Source: Streptomyces sp. LHD-70
Lineage (GTDB): Bacteria; Actinomycetota; Actinomycetes; Streptomycetales; Streptomycetaceae
DNA: 64,000 nt
Assembly (NCBI RefSeq): GCF_031157275.1
Contig: NZ_JAVIFW010000005.1
Span: 310,001 to 374,000, forward strand
Direction of reading: 5' to 3'
The translations under genes and the position numbers were made by a program. This document shows, one piece after another, positions 44,377-51,630 of this stretch (its first letter is position 1; every line of letters begins with the position of its first letter). Under the pieces are notes generated by a model. That model was not told the origin of the DNA and did no database searches. It saw only the letters and a list, made by a program, of their open reading frames with translations.

Positions 44377-45300
44377 ATGAAGGTCGAACCAATCGTTCCG
44401 CTTCTTGGGGGAAGTGCGTTGCGCCTGCCTGTGCTAAAGACCGTCCCACTCGGTGCCGTCCTCGGGTGGTCCATGCTCGTCGCCGCCGTACCGATTGCGA
44501 TAGCAGGAGGAATGTCTGATCGGGCGGCCCCCGAGCAACAGGTGCCCAAACCGAGTGCTACCGGCAGTCCTTCTGTCACTCAGCAGCACGCCCCGATACC
44601 GGGGAACGAGATCGAGGACCAGAACGAGCTGGACGGCCCAATGCCGCTGCCTCGAACGAACCACGACAAGAACGCAACTCCTGGGCCCACCGAAGAACCC
44701 CCGGCTCCGAAGAAGCGTCGCGGCGAGAACGAACCGCAGAGCCGCGGAATCCCGAACAAGAAGGACGACAAGAAGTCCAAGGGGCGCCGGGCCAAGCCCA
44801 AGTCGGATAAAGCGGATGACCCGGAAGAGCCCGAGGAGCGTCACTCGATCGTCGGCGACACCGTGGACAAGTACCTCCCCGGCGCCAGCAAGTACATCCC
44901 GGAGTGGGCCAAGCCCATCGTTTACGACGTGAAGAAGAGGGCCGTCGACCCCGATGCCGTTGAGGCATTCCTCGCTGATGACGGAACCCTGGTCGTACAC
45001 GCCGTGCTCGACCCCTCGAAGAAGGGGGGCCACAAGCACTTCGGCATCTTCGCGGCCTTCGACGAAGAGCCCGAGTCGAAGGACGGCATCGAGATGGTCC
45101 TGACCGTCGAGGACCCGAGCCATGCTTCGCCGCTCAACCCGACGACCGTCACCACCGTCGCCATCACGCCGGACTCTCCGGAGCCCGTCACCAACACGGC
45201 CGAGGTCTACAACCCCAAGCGCGTCGACAAGGTCGCCGAGCGGACCGTCAACGAGACCGTGAAGGACGCCACCGAGGACAACCCCACCTCCGCGGCCTGA
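44377..45300 (+). CDS. Membrane-anchored charged protein (prophage cargo)
   Basis: 307 residues. One N-terminal membrane helix (LGAVLGWSMLVAAVPIAIAGG, about 27-47), a Pro/Lys/Glu-rich linker of ~120 residues (KKDDKKSKGRRAKPKSDKAD), then a soluble C-terminal domain (DDGTLVVHAVLDPSKKGG). Family unknown; likely exported or lipid-facing in the lysogen. The start is uncertain: a TTG at 44419 has a better ribosome site (GGGGGAAG). It ends at a strong hairpin. Confidence 0.65.
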   Translation: MKVEPIVPLLGGSALRLPVLKTVPLGAVLGWSMLVAAVPIAIAGGMSDRAAPEQQVPKPSATGSPSVTQQHAPIPGNEIEDQNELDGPMPLPRTNHDKNATPGPTEEPPAPKKRRGENEPQSRGIPNKKDDKKSKGRRAKPKSDKADDPEEPEERHSIVGDTVDKYLPGASKYIPEWAKPIVYDVKKRAVDPDAVEAFLADDGTLVVHAVLDPSKKGGHKHFGIFAAFDEEPESKDGIEMVLTVEDPSHASPLNPTTVTTVAITPDSPEPVTNTAEVYNPKRVDKVAERTVNETVKDATEDNPTSAA

Positions 45301-45305
45301 ACCAC

Positions 45306-45338
45306 GGCAGCCCCCTCGGGGTCTCGGAGGGGGCTGCC
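45306..45338. terminator. Convergent terminator hairpin
   Basis: GGCAGCCCCCTC pairs perfectly with GAGGGGGCTGCC (12 bp, 9-base loop) between converging genes, directly beside a copy of the dispersed ATTCATTCACTCA motif. Confidence 0.8.
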
Positions 45339-45340
45339 AA

Positions 45341-45355
45341 TCATTCATTCACTCA
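45341..45355. repeat. Dispersed phage motif, copy 1
   Basis: TCATTCATTCACTCA overlaps the stop codon of the JmjC gene. Other copies at 50029, 50168, 50421, 50525 and 59924. Candidate repressor/stoperator site. Confidence 0.6.
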
Positions 45356-46255
45356 GGTCTTGTACTCCAACTCCGTCAAGGCGTCCTTGATGACGGTCGG
45401 AGCGACCTCGGACAGGTCGAGACCCTGCACGTACTTCACCAGCGCCTCACGCGCTTCGCCGAGCTGTTCCATCAGGCCCTCCCCGCCCAACTGGCGGGGG
45501 AGGATGATGCGACGGAACTCCTCCTGCGAGATCGCACCAGCGAGCAGCTTCTCCGCGAGCCACAACTTCGTGCGCTCCCTGATCGCGAACGTCAGGTGGA
45601 TGCTGTGCTCTTCGGTATCCACGACGTGCGGGTTGTGGACCCACCCGCGCGGCAGCAAGAGCGACTGGCCGGCCTTGAGGTCGACCTCCACATCCGGGCC
45701 GGCGGCTTCCCACGTCGGTATGTACTCGTCCTTCCACACACGGAAGCTCTCGTTGTACTCCCGCATGGGTGCCTCAACCGGAGGCCGCCAGAGCTGCCAC
45801 CGCTTCGTACCCGAGACCTGGACGATCACCGCCATCTGCTGATCCCAGTGGTGGCGGAGCCCTTGCTCGCCGGGCGGGGTCAGGAAGGCGTGGATGTAGT
45901 TCGAGTAGCCCGTCTCCGTCTGGATCGCCTCGGAGATCTGCGCCAAGGCCGGAACGACGCGTTGCAGGTTGCCGAGGCGGATCGTGTACCCGCGCTCGTA
46001 CAGCCTGGCGAGCTTCGCGCGGTCCGTCCGGCCGTCCGTCATGTACGCGTTCTGACTCAGCGACGGATTGGGGGCCTTTACGGCCGCGATCTCGTTGGCC
46101 GGAACACACCCCGTGTAGAGGTAGCCGCGGATCGACTCCGCGGTGACCGTCGCATCGAGCGACTGCGTGCCACGCTCGAACACGCGTGGCTCATCAGGCC
46201 ATGAGGCCAGCAGTTCAGTAACGCCTTCCTCGGGCAGCAAGAGGCGCAGCGACAT
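45353..46255 (-). CDS. JmjC/cupin-type Fe(II) oxygenase on the prophage
   Basis: 300 residues. Bacterial JmjC-cupin (RoxA-like) signatures: the iron-binding HxD is His136-Asp138 in RHHWDQQMAVIVQVSG, followed by KRWQLWRPP, and the third ligand is His207 in LPRGWVHNPH; the segment HSIHLTF follows. Relatives hydroxylate ribosomal proteins or modify peptides using 2-oxoglutarate. It is the last gene of a leftward operon that includes a DUF397-like small protein, which could be its substrate (inference). Not a normal phage function, so lysogenic cargo. Confidence 0.85.
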   Translation of the reverse strand: MSLRLLLPEEGVTELLASWPDEPRVFERGTQSLDATVTAESIRGYLYTGCVPANEIAAVKAPNPSLSQNAYMTDGRTDRAKLARLYERGYTIRLGNLQRVVPALAQISEAIQTETGYSNYIHAFLTPPGEQGLRHHWDQQMAVIVQVSGTKRWQLWRPPVEAPMREYNESFRVWKDEYIPTWEAAGPDVEVDLKAGQSLLLPRGWVHNPHVVDTEEHSIHLTFAIRERTKLWLAEKLLAGAISQEEFRRIILPRQLGGEGLMEQLGEAREALVKYVQGLDLSEVAPTVIKDALTELEYKT

Positions 46256-46267
46256 GGCGTCGACTCC

Positions 46268-46774
46268 TTACGACGGCGGGAGCGGGCAGGGGATGTCCGG
46301 GTGGAAGCGGTTCGGGCAACACACGACGGAGAAGGCGATCAGGTTCTTCGAGGCCAGGTAGTACACCCAGCTCACGTCGACACCGCGGGGCAGCACGTCG
46401 GTGGCGTACTCCAGCTTGTCTTCGAGACTGCTGTACGCCTGGAGGCCGTCCGACCGTTCGAACGGGGGGTTCGCCTCGTACTGCTTGGTCAGCCACGCGA
46501 TGGCGATACCCATGTCGGCCCAGGTCCGATCGGCGGAGACCTGGTTCTTCTTGGTCAGCCACCAGCCGGTCATGGTGGGCGGCACGTTGCCCGTCGCGAA
46601 CTCCGCGGCGGCTTCGCGGTACCGGTCGAGGACGGCCTGCTGCTTCTTGTCCTCGGGGTCCAGCACCGAGGGCGGGCCGTTGGGATGCGGAGGCCGCCGG
46701 CCTCCCTCCTTGCCGTACACCACCGATGGTCCGATCCACGGTCCATACCCGTGCCAGTGCCCTGACCAGCTCAT
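46268..46774 (-). CDS. Unknown 168-residue protein of the JmjC operon
   Basis: Not recognised. Trp/His/Gly-rich N-terminus (SWSGHWHGYGPWIGPS), a helical middle, and a Cys-rich end (SVVCCPNRFHPDIPC). The ATG at 46774 follows AGAAGGG. Twelve bases before the JmjC gene, so surely co-transcribed with it. Confidence 0.7.
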   Translation of the reverse strand: MSWSGHWHGYGPWIGPSVVYGKEGGRRPPHPNGPPSVLDPEDKKQQAVLDRYREAAAEFATGNVPPTMTGWWLTKKNQVSADRTWADMGIAIAWLTKQYEANPPFERSDGLQAYSSLEDKLEYATDVLPRGVDVSWVYYLASKNLIAFSVVCCPNRFHPDIPCPLPPS

Positions 46775-46851
46775 TTGTGCCCTTCTGGAAGTGCGGGGCC
46801 GCCCCGCCGGAGCAGGGCGGCCCGTCTTGTCCTGGATGGGGAGGCGTCAGC

Positions 46852-47091
46852 TTAGAGCGCCAGGCCCCTCTTCTTGGCCCAGCCGAGGACGAAGTCGTCG
46901 ACCTCGTCCGCGGTGACGCGCATGCTCTGGCCGGCGCCCTCGGGCTTGGAGTCACGCAGCTCGAACGCCTCCACGGCGCCGGGGATCGCTGCTACGTCGA
47001 TGCACGACTCGTGCTCGCCGTTGAGGTTGCCGCCGCAGAAGTTCTCGAACTCGCCGTCCGGGACGGCGGGGAGGGTGTAGAGGTTCTGCAC
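46852..47091 (-). CDS. DUF397-like small protein of the JmjC operon
   Basis: 79 residues. The DUF397 pattern is visible in a diverged form: ESCIDVAAIPGAVEAFELRD then SKPEGAGQSMRVTADEVDDF. Canonical DUF397 proteins (BldB relatives) pair with XRE regulators; this one instead sits with a JmjC oxygenase. The GTG at 47091 has a near-perfect AAGGAGG eight bases upstream; an in-frame ATG at 47280 would add a poorly coding Arg-rich extension. Confidence 0.7.
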   Translation of the reverse strand: MQNLYTLPAVPDGEFENFCGGNLNGEHESCIDVAAIPGAVEAFELRDSKPEGAGQSMRVTADEVDDFVLGWAKKRGLAL

Positions 47092-47326
47092 TGGGTAGTC
47101 CTCCTTGCGCATCTGCTGTGCGGAGATCCGTTCTCCGCGCCGTAGTGCACTTGCACCCACCCCGGCCTGACCTGTCCTTCTTCGGGGTACTGGCTTGGCC
47201 GGGGTGGGATCTTGGTCCCGCCCACGAGGGGTGCCGAAAAGGGGGAGCCGGCGAGTGTCACCTCGGGGGCGGAAGATCATCGGATGAGCGCCCACCAGGC
47301 GCCGCAGATCGCCACAGAGGTGCCGA

Positions 47327-47470
47327 TCATGAGGCCCTGGAAGACCCACTGACGCCAGCCGAGCGGGCGTTTGTGTCTGGAGCCGGACTGTCGGCTATGC
47401 CGACCACGAGCGCGGCCAGCATCGCCAGGAGTGCCACCACGTAAGCCACCTGCTGCTGACGGGGAGTCAC
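47327..47470 (-). CDS. Small membrane protein coupled to the upstream gene
   Basis: 47 residues: QQQVAYVVALLAMLAALVVG forms a single membrane helix, followed by a short polar tail. Its GTG overlaps the preceding stop (GTGA). A 17-residue frame follows by ATGA overlap and is not counted as a gene. Function unknown. Confidence 0.5.
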   Translation of the reverse strand: MTPRQQQVAYVVALLAMLAALVVGIADSPAPDTNARSAGVSGSSRAS

Positions 47471-47838
47471 GAGACACCCGTCCCGCTCCTCTTCTCGTAG
47501 ACCTTGAGGAAGCGCTGCGTCAGGAAGGCGGTCTGGCGCATGTAGCTGAAAGCGCTGAAGGCCGGCGTCTCCTTGTTGGGGCGACCCTTCATGTCCAGGT
47601 GCCGGTACGCCTCGTGGAACAGTTCCTTCACCTTCGGGTCCTCGTCTGCGCCCAACTCCTCGGCGAGGAGCAGGTTCAGGTGCCCGAACAAGGCCAAGGT
47701 CTTGCCGTCGATGTCCTCGCGCGTGGACGTGCTCAGCGCCATGCCGAGCACGGCGTCAACGCTGTCCGTGATCAGCTCCTCATCAATGGGCAGGTCATCG
47801 ACCGGCGTCTCGGGTCTCTCGATCACGGTGGACACCAC
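47467..47838 (-). CDS. DUF6415-like small helical protein
   Basis: 123 residues, all-helical, with the GHLNLLLAEELGADEDPKVK core that I associate with DUF6415-type Streptomyces proteins (moderate recall). GTG at 47838 after GAGGGGAGATGC. First gene of the leftward JmjC operon; diverges from the DUF6879/XRE operon. Confidence 0.6.
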   Translation of the reverse strand: MVSTVIERPETPVDDLPIDEELITDSVDAVLGMALSTSTREDIDGKTLALFGHLNLLLAEELGADEDPKVKELFHEAYRHLDMKGRPNKETPAFSAFSYMRQTAFLTQRFLKVYEKRSGTGVS

Positions 47839-47930
47839 GCATCTCCCCTCGGGACCGCACGGTTTGCGGCTGCCTTGGCTGCTCGGTTCGGAACGAACGT
47901 AGAGCGGTCGGCAACCAACTCCCAAGAAGA

Positions 47931-48008
47931 TTGCGCGAGTTTGCAGCAACCCGATTGACGGGGTCGAACGCCTCATCGACGATCGGTGTGTCGCGCAATC
48001 TCGTGCAA
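47931..48008. promoter_or_regulatory. Divergent promoter region with paired 14-bp sites
   Basis: TTGCGCGAGTTTGC on the plus strand (47931-47944) and TTGCACGAGATTGC on the minus strand (47995-48008) differ at two positions and face each other across 50 bases. They lie between the JmjC operon and the regulator operon, so they are likely operators for the phage XRE protein. A TTGACG (near 47955) lies between them. Confidence 0.5.
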
Positions 48009-48030
48009 GGCAGACGACAGGAGAACAGCC

Positions 48031-48450
48031 ATGAAGCTACGGTTCCTTGGTAAGAACTCCCAAGTGGGCGACTGCCCGACCCTCTACGCCACCGACCGCG
48101 ACTCGTACCTGGTTCAGGGGTGGAAGATCTTCGCGGACGACATCCTTTCGCAGCTCGACCTCGGCGAAGGAGAGACGGCCGTCGAGGTTCCCACCGAGCT
48201 GTTCGAGCACCTGGAGAAGGACGGTCTCCCCTCTGGCGAGTTCAGGCGTCTTGAGGACCCCCTCATGGTCCTCACGCCGGGCGGTACGTACGTTGTGCAG
48301 GGTCGGGAGGTGACTGATCCCGAGGCCCTGTCCCAGATGTCGATTCCTGACTACGAGACCGTGGTCGAGGTCCCCAAGGCCGCGATCACAGCCCTACTGG
48401 AGGACCCCCGTGGAGCTGATCTCCAGCGCCGAGCGCAACCGGCTCTTTGA
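48031..48450 (+). CDS. Unknown protein upstream of DUF6879
   Basis: 139 residues. Two similar halves, each pairing a strand-rich segment with VEVP (LYATDRDSYLVQGWKI with AVEVPTELFEHLE; VLTPGGTYVVQGREV with VVEVPKAAITALL), suggesting an internal duplication. Genes of this type commonly precede DUF6879-XRE-DUF397 modules. ATG after AGGAGAACAGCC. Overlaps the next gene by 41 bases. Confidence 0.75.
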   Translation: MKLRFLGKNSQVGDCPTLYATDRDSYLVQGWKIFADDILSQLDLGEGETAVEVPTELFEHLEKDGLPSGEFRRLEDPLMVLTPGGTYVVQGREVTDPEALSQMSIPDYETVVEVPKAAITALLEDPRGADLQRRAQPAL

Positions 48451-48931
48451 GTCATTCGCGCGCGATGCCTTCCACCTGGAGCTGAGGGACGACTACTCAG
48501 TCCCCTTGGAGGAGGGCCCGTACGAGAAGTGGCTCGCGGGAGTGGTCGACAACTCCTTCATGGACTCGTGGTTGTCGATGATTCGGCGGCTCAGTCAGGA
48601 GGGCAAGACTGTACGGCGCGTCCGCGTCGTGACTGAGCCTCACACCCCGTACATCCGCTGGGAGCACGAGAGCACTCCACTCAATGAAGGGGCCGGCGAG
48701 CAGATTCGCTGGATGCCACGGCACGGGCTGCCCGAGGGGCTGGACTTCCCCCTGGGCGGCAAGGACTGGTGGCTCTTCGATGACAAGCTCCTGGCCGTGG
48801 GCCACTTCGATGACGCTGGCAGAGTCCTCGGGTCCGAGGTGATCGACGATCCCGAGACGGTCGCAGAGTGCGTCCGAGTGAGGGACCTGCTCTGGAACTC
48901 TGCCATCCAGCACTCCGAGTACAAGCCCTGA
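48410..48931 (+). CDS. DUF6879-family protein
   Basis: 173 residues. Family pattern: FARDAFHLELRDDYSVPLEE, then VRRVRVVTEPHTPYIRWEHE and KDWWLFDDKLLAVGHFD. Known as a partner of Scr1/WhiJ-type regulators in actinomycetes; activity unproven. GTG start with TGGAGGA upstream. It ends eight bases before the XRE gene. Confidence 0.8.
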   Translation: MELISSAERNRLFESFARDAFHLELRDDYSVPLEEGPYEKWLAGVVDNSFMDSWLSMIRRLSQEGKTVRRVRVVTEPHTPYIRWEHESTPLNEGAGEQIRWMPRHGLPEGLDFPLGGKDWWLFDDKLLAVGHFDDAGRVLGSEVIDDPETVAECVRVRDLLWNSAIQHSEYKP

Positions 48932-48938
48932 CCGAGCA

Positions 48939-49802
48939 GTGAACAACCAGGCACAGAAGTCCCGCGAGGCGTTGGGCGCCCGGCTGCGTGGATACCGCAA
49001 AGACGCGGGGTTCAGCAGCGGCCGGGCCTTCGCCGCTGCCATGAACTGGCAGGAGTCCAAGGTCTCCCGGATCGAGAACGGCAAGCAGAACGCCAGCGAG
49101 GACGACATCCGAGTCTGGTGCGAGAAGACGGGGCGCGAAGCCAGCGCTGGGGATCTCGTCGCCACACTCCGGCACATCGACGAGCTATGGAGTGAGTGGC
49201 GTCGGCAGCTCCAGGCAGGCATTGACCAGCCTCAGAAGAAGTTGGTGCCGCTATACCAGAAAACCAAGGTGTTCCGGATTTGGGAGCCCAACGTCGTGTG
49301 GGGCACTCTCCAAACGGGCGAATACGCCAAGGCGATCTTCGAAGCGGTCGTGAGGGTGCACGGTGACACGGGAGGCGAGGACTCCGCCGTGGCCAAGCGC
49401 CTCCAACGGCAGAGGTACCTATACGAAGGCGACCGGATCTTCAACGTCGTGCTTGGAGAGCAAGCTCTCTACTCGAACCATGGCGGCGCGGAGGTCATGA
49501 GGGGGCAGCTCGACCGGCTGATGGTGGTCATGGCCCTGCCTCGGCTCAGCCTCGGCATCGTCCCCCGATCAGCACCGCTCGCAGTCTGGTTCGGCCATGG
49601 ATTTTCCATGTTCGACGACAAGGTTGTCCGCGTGGAGACAGAGTCCGCCGAGATGCAGGTAACGCAGCCAGGGGAGATCGAGATTTACATGAAGACATTC
49701 GAACTCCACCGGCAATCTGCTGTCTACGGGAAGGCGGCCAGAGACCTCATCGTTGGTGCAATCGACCATTTTGACCGCATGGAGAGGGAAAACCGTGACT
49801 GA
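48939..49802 (+). CDS. XRE regulator with DUF5753 (Scr1/WhiJ type)
   Basis: 287 residues. N-terminal HTH (GARLRGYRKDAGFSSGRAFA, then MNWQESKVSRIENGKQ) plus the DUF5753 domain (about 100-275: ARG/TYR-rich, GEQALYSNHGGAEVMRGQL, LPRLSLGIVPRSAPL). WhiJ-like proteins are known to act with a DUF397 partner, encoded here by the overlapping next gene. Could be the lysogeny regulator or a developmental modulator carried by the phage. Confidence 0.88.
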   Translation: MNNQAQKSREALGARLRGYRKDAGFSSGRAFAAAMNWQESKVSRIENGKQNASEDDIRVWCEKTGREASAGDLVATLRHIDELWSEWRRQLQAGIDQPQKKLVPLYQKTKVFRIWEPNVVWGTLQTGEYAKAIFEAVVRVHGDTGGEDSAVAKRLQRQRYLYEGDRIFNVVLGEQALYSNHGGAEVMRGQLDRLMVVMALPRLSLGIVPRSAPLAVWFGHGFSMFDDKVVRVETESAEMQVTQPGEIEIYMKTFELHRQSAVYGKAARDLIVGAIDHFDRMERENRD

Positions 49803-49980
49803 GAAGCCAAATTGGCGCACCAGTAGCTACACGCAGCATGATAACTGCGTCGAAGTCGCCGATAATCTCCCCCGGAAGGTTCTCGTCCGGGATTCCAAGC
49901 GCCAGAACGGCGCAGTTCTGGATTTCCCGGACTCCTCCTGGGGCGATTTCGTGGAGTTCAGCAAGAGCTTCCGCGTCTGA
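49795..49980 (+). CDS. DUF397 protein (BldB/WhiJ-partner type)
   Basis: 61 residues with the canonical pattern WRTSSYTQHDNCVEVADNLP, VLVRDSKRQNGAVLDFPDSS and WGDFVEF. The GTG overlaps the XRE gene by eight bases. Typical partner and possible regulator of the DUF5753 protein. Confidence 0.9.
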   Translation: MTEKPNWRTSSYTQHDNCVEVADNLPRKVLVRDSKRQNGAVLDFPDSSWGDFVEFSKSFRV

Positions 49981-49994
49981 CTAGGCTCGCCCCG

Positions 49995-50016
49995 GCCCCC
50001 TCTCTCGGGAGGGGGC
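49995..50016 (+). terminator. Terminator of the XRE-DUF397 operon
   Basis: GCCCCCTC/GAGGGGGC stem (8 bp) followed by TTTGTTG, 14 bases after the DUF397 stop. Confidence 0.8.
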
Positions 50017-50028
50017 TTTGTTGTGCCC

Positions 50029-50043
50029 TGATGAATGAATCAT
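50029..50043. repeat. Dispersed phage motif, copy 2
   Basis: Reads ATGATTCATTCATCA on the minus strand, just after the XRE-DUF397 operon terminator. Confidence 0.55.
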
Positions 50044-50167
50044 CTGCCGGCCTCCCTCTGGGGGAGGCTGCTGGAGGGGGTATATAACCCGGCCCACAAA
50101 TAACGTACGTGTTATTGACCCCCAATCCGTCACGCCGCGACCGTGAAGTGTGGCCACGATCACCACA

Positions 50168-50183
50168 ACTATTCATTCACGGA
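50168..50183. repeat. Dispersed phage motif, copy 3
   Basis: ACTATTCATTCACGGA on the plus strand, in the gene-poor region. Confidence 0.55.
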
Positions 50184-50420
50184 CACCCCTGAAGTGCTGA
50201 TGTGTGCCGGCGGGCAGCTAAGAACGGCCTGAGAGGCGATCTGCGGACCTTTCAGGGCCCGAATCGAGGAATCCGGAGGGCCGAAGGCCGGCGGGGGCTC
50301 TCCTGGGCGTACAGGGCCTCCAATCGTTCATACCCGTACACGGTTCGAGGAAGGCACCCCCGGTGGGTCCTGTTTAAGAATTATCAAGTATTACCCCCGT
50401 CATGTATGCGTGCGTGCAAT

Positions 50421-50438
50421 AGTTCATTCATTCATGCG
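50421..50438. repeat. Dispersed phage motif, copy 4
   Basis: AGTTCATTCATTCATGCG on the plus strand. Confidence 0.5.
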
Positions 50439-50524
50439 TGCACAGGTATCCGCGCGGGTGTATGCGCGGAACATCTATTGCGTGCGAATGGGCAATTACA
50501 TTCGGGTGGGAATGCCTCACGTGT

Positions 50525-50543
50525 CGTGAGTGAATGAATAGTT
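50525..50543. repeat. Dispersed phage motif, copy 5
   Basis: Reads AACTATTCATTCACTCACG on the minus strand; the longest match to the copy at 59924. Confidence 0.55.
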
Positions 50544-50591
50544 AGAGCGCGTGAGCATGGTCACGCGCGCGACCTAGGTGCGCCTGGTCGC

Positions 50592-50607
50592 GTTGACGTG
50601 AGTACCG
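50592..50607 (+). repeat. 16-bp box, copy 1 (candidate phage promoter element)
   Basis: GTTGACGTGAGTACCG. Same-strand copies at 50741, 50855 and 51615. Confidence 0.55.
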
Positions 50608-50740
50608 CGTGTGCGTAGGTCACAGTGCCGTAACGCATAGGTCATGGCCTCGTAGACCTACAGCCATGAAACGGTAAAGGTCAGAGCCCTAGAGTCACGC
50701 TGCGTGTGCGCATAGGTGCGCACCGTGTGAGCTAGCAGAA

Positions 50741-50756
50741 GTTGATGTGAGTACCG
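50741..50756 (+). repeat. 16-bp box, copy 2
   Basis: GTTGATGTGAGTACCG, one base different from copies 1 and 3. Confidence 0.55.
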
Positions 50757-50854
50757 TCACGCGCACGGCTATTGCATTGGTGTGCCAATCCATGCAACGC
50801 GCGTCTTCCTTTGATTCATGGGTGAGCGAGTCGGGTTGTTGTGAGTGCTGCGAA

Positions 50855-50870
50855 GTTGATTTGAGTACCG
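50855..50870 (+). repeat. 16-bp box, copy 3
   Basis: GTTGATTTGAGTACCG. Confidence 0.55.
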
Positions 50871-51345
50871 CATCTGTGTACTGTTCTTCCTGTCAGCCCA
50901 ACGGGGCAGGCACCCGGAGGAAAGCCCTTAGGGGTGAGTACAAGGGCAGTGCTAGGTGACTTGATAACTGAACAGTGAACGGCAAGCGAAAGCTCAATCG
51001 GGAATCGAGCGTGACGCAGCTACGGGAACGGCACACGGTCTCCTAGGCCAGCATCTAACGACACGGCGCGAATAAGCCTCCCTAGCCCTCACGGGGCAGG
51101 TTGTAGGCAGTAGGCCAGTAAGCGTTAGAGAGGGTGCGAGTAAGACCTAGGGGCAAGCGTGAAAAGGCAAGTTACGGAGTGATGCGGCGTGGAGCTTTCA
51201 AGGCAATGTGTGCGAGTGACGTACGAAAGTGCAGACGAAAACACATTGCAGCAACACCCAAGGGACAACAACGCGTGTCCGGCATGTGGCGCCTACGTCT
51301 AGAACTACGGCGCAAAGCGTGACCCTAAATGCGTGAGTCCCGAAC

Positions 51346-51394
51346 GTCCTAGCGCCCATTTGGGGGCCTGCCAGTTCGACCCTGGACTAGGACA
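51346..51394 (+). ncRNA. Minimal tRNA-like fold (no D or anticodon arm of normal size)
   Basis: A perfect 7-bp acceptor-like stem, GTCCTAG (51346-51352) with CTAGGAC (51387-51393), encloses a T-arm-like hairpin, CCAG-TTCGACC-CTGG, and a short C/G-rich stem. Total span is 49 bases, far too short for a functional tRNA. Either a decayed tRNA, a structural mimic, or part of a larger RNA; a hairpin CTCGG/CCGAG follows at once. Confidence 0.35.
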
Positions 51395-51442
51395 CTCGGG
51401 GCGCCGAGATAGGCGCCCACAACTCAAAGGAGAGTGCGGAAC

Positions 51443-51619
51443 ATGCGTTGTGCAGTCTGCGCAATGTGGGGAATCGACCGTGCGGCTACGCACGTCGGGC
51501 CCTGGTCGGACTCGGGCCAAATGCACGGGCGGTGCGGCGCGTGCATGGTCGGAATCCCTCCCGCTGCTGGCTTCACTGAGATTGGCGGACTCATGCCCCT
51601 TTTTTCTCACAAAAGTTGA
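51443..51619 (+). CDS. Small Zn-ribbon phage protein
   Basis: 58 residues, two Cys pairs (CAVC near the start and CGAC in GRCGACMVG) that could bind zinc. ATG at 51443 after AAAGGAGA. First probable gene of the rightward early block. Function unknown. Confidence 0.55.
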   Translation: MRCAVCAMWGIDRAATHVGPWSDSGQMHGRCGACMVGIPPAAGFTEIGGLMPLFSHKS

Positions 51620-51630
51620 TTTGAGTACTC
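51615..51630 (+). repeat. 16-bp box, copy 4, abutting a start codon
   Basis: GTTGATTTGAGTACTC ends at 51630 and the next gene's ATG begins at 51631, with no ribosome site between. If the box is a promoter, transcription would have to begin at or inside the gene. Confidence 0.5.

Larger units (their letters stand above)
50017..51442. other. 1.4-kb gene-poor region with repeats and hairpins
   Basis: No convincing protein gene on either strand. It contains four copies of the ATTCATTCA motif, three of the four GTTGA(T/C)(T/G)TGAGTACCG boxes, several AGGTCA words (near 50616, 50638 and 50679), an inverted repeat AATAAC/GTTATT (near 50098), many short hairpins and a tRNA-like fold. GC is lower than in the flanks. 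Candidates: a large noncoding RNA, a promoter/operator hub, or a replication origin. Confidence 0.6.

Noticed and set aside
47112..47280. Longer N-terminus (ATG at 47280) for the DUF397-like protein
   Set aside because: Extension is Arg/Pro-rich and non-homologous; the GTG at 47091 has a near-perfect ribosome site.
47277..47330. 17-codon frame with hydrophobic residues linked by ATGA overlaps
   Set aside because: Too short to support as a gene; mentioned only as a coupling curiosity.
50202..51322. Several 60-110-codon frames in the gene-poor phage region
   Set aside because: They lack ribosome sites, have composition unlike neighbouring phage proteins and overlap repeats and hairpins; treated as noncoding.
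51346..51394. Functional tRNA gene
   Set aside because: Only 49 bases; no D arm and no anticodon arm of normal size.
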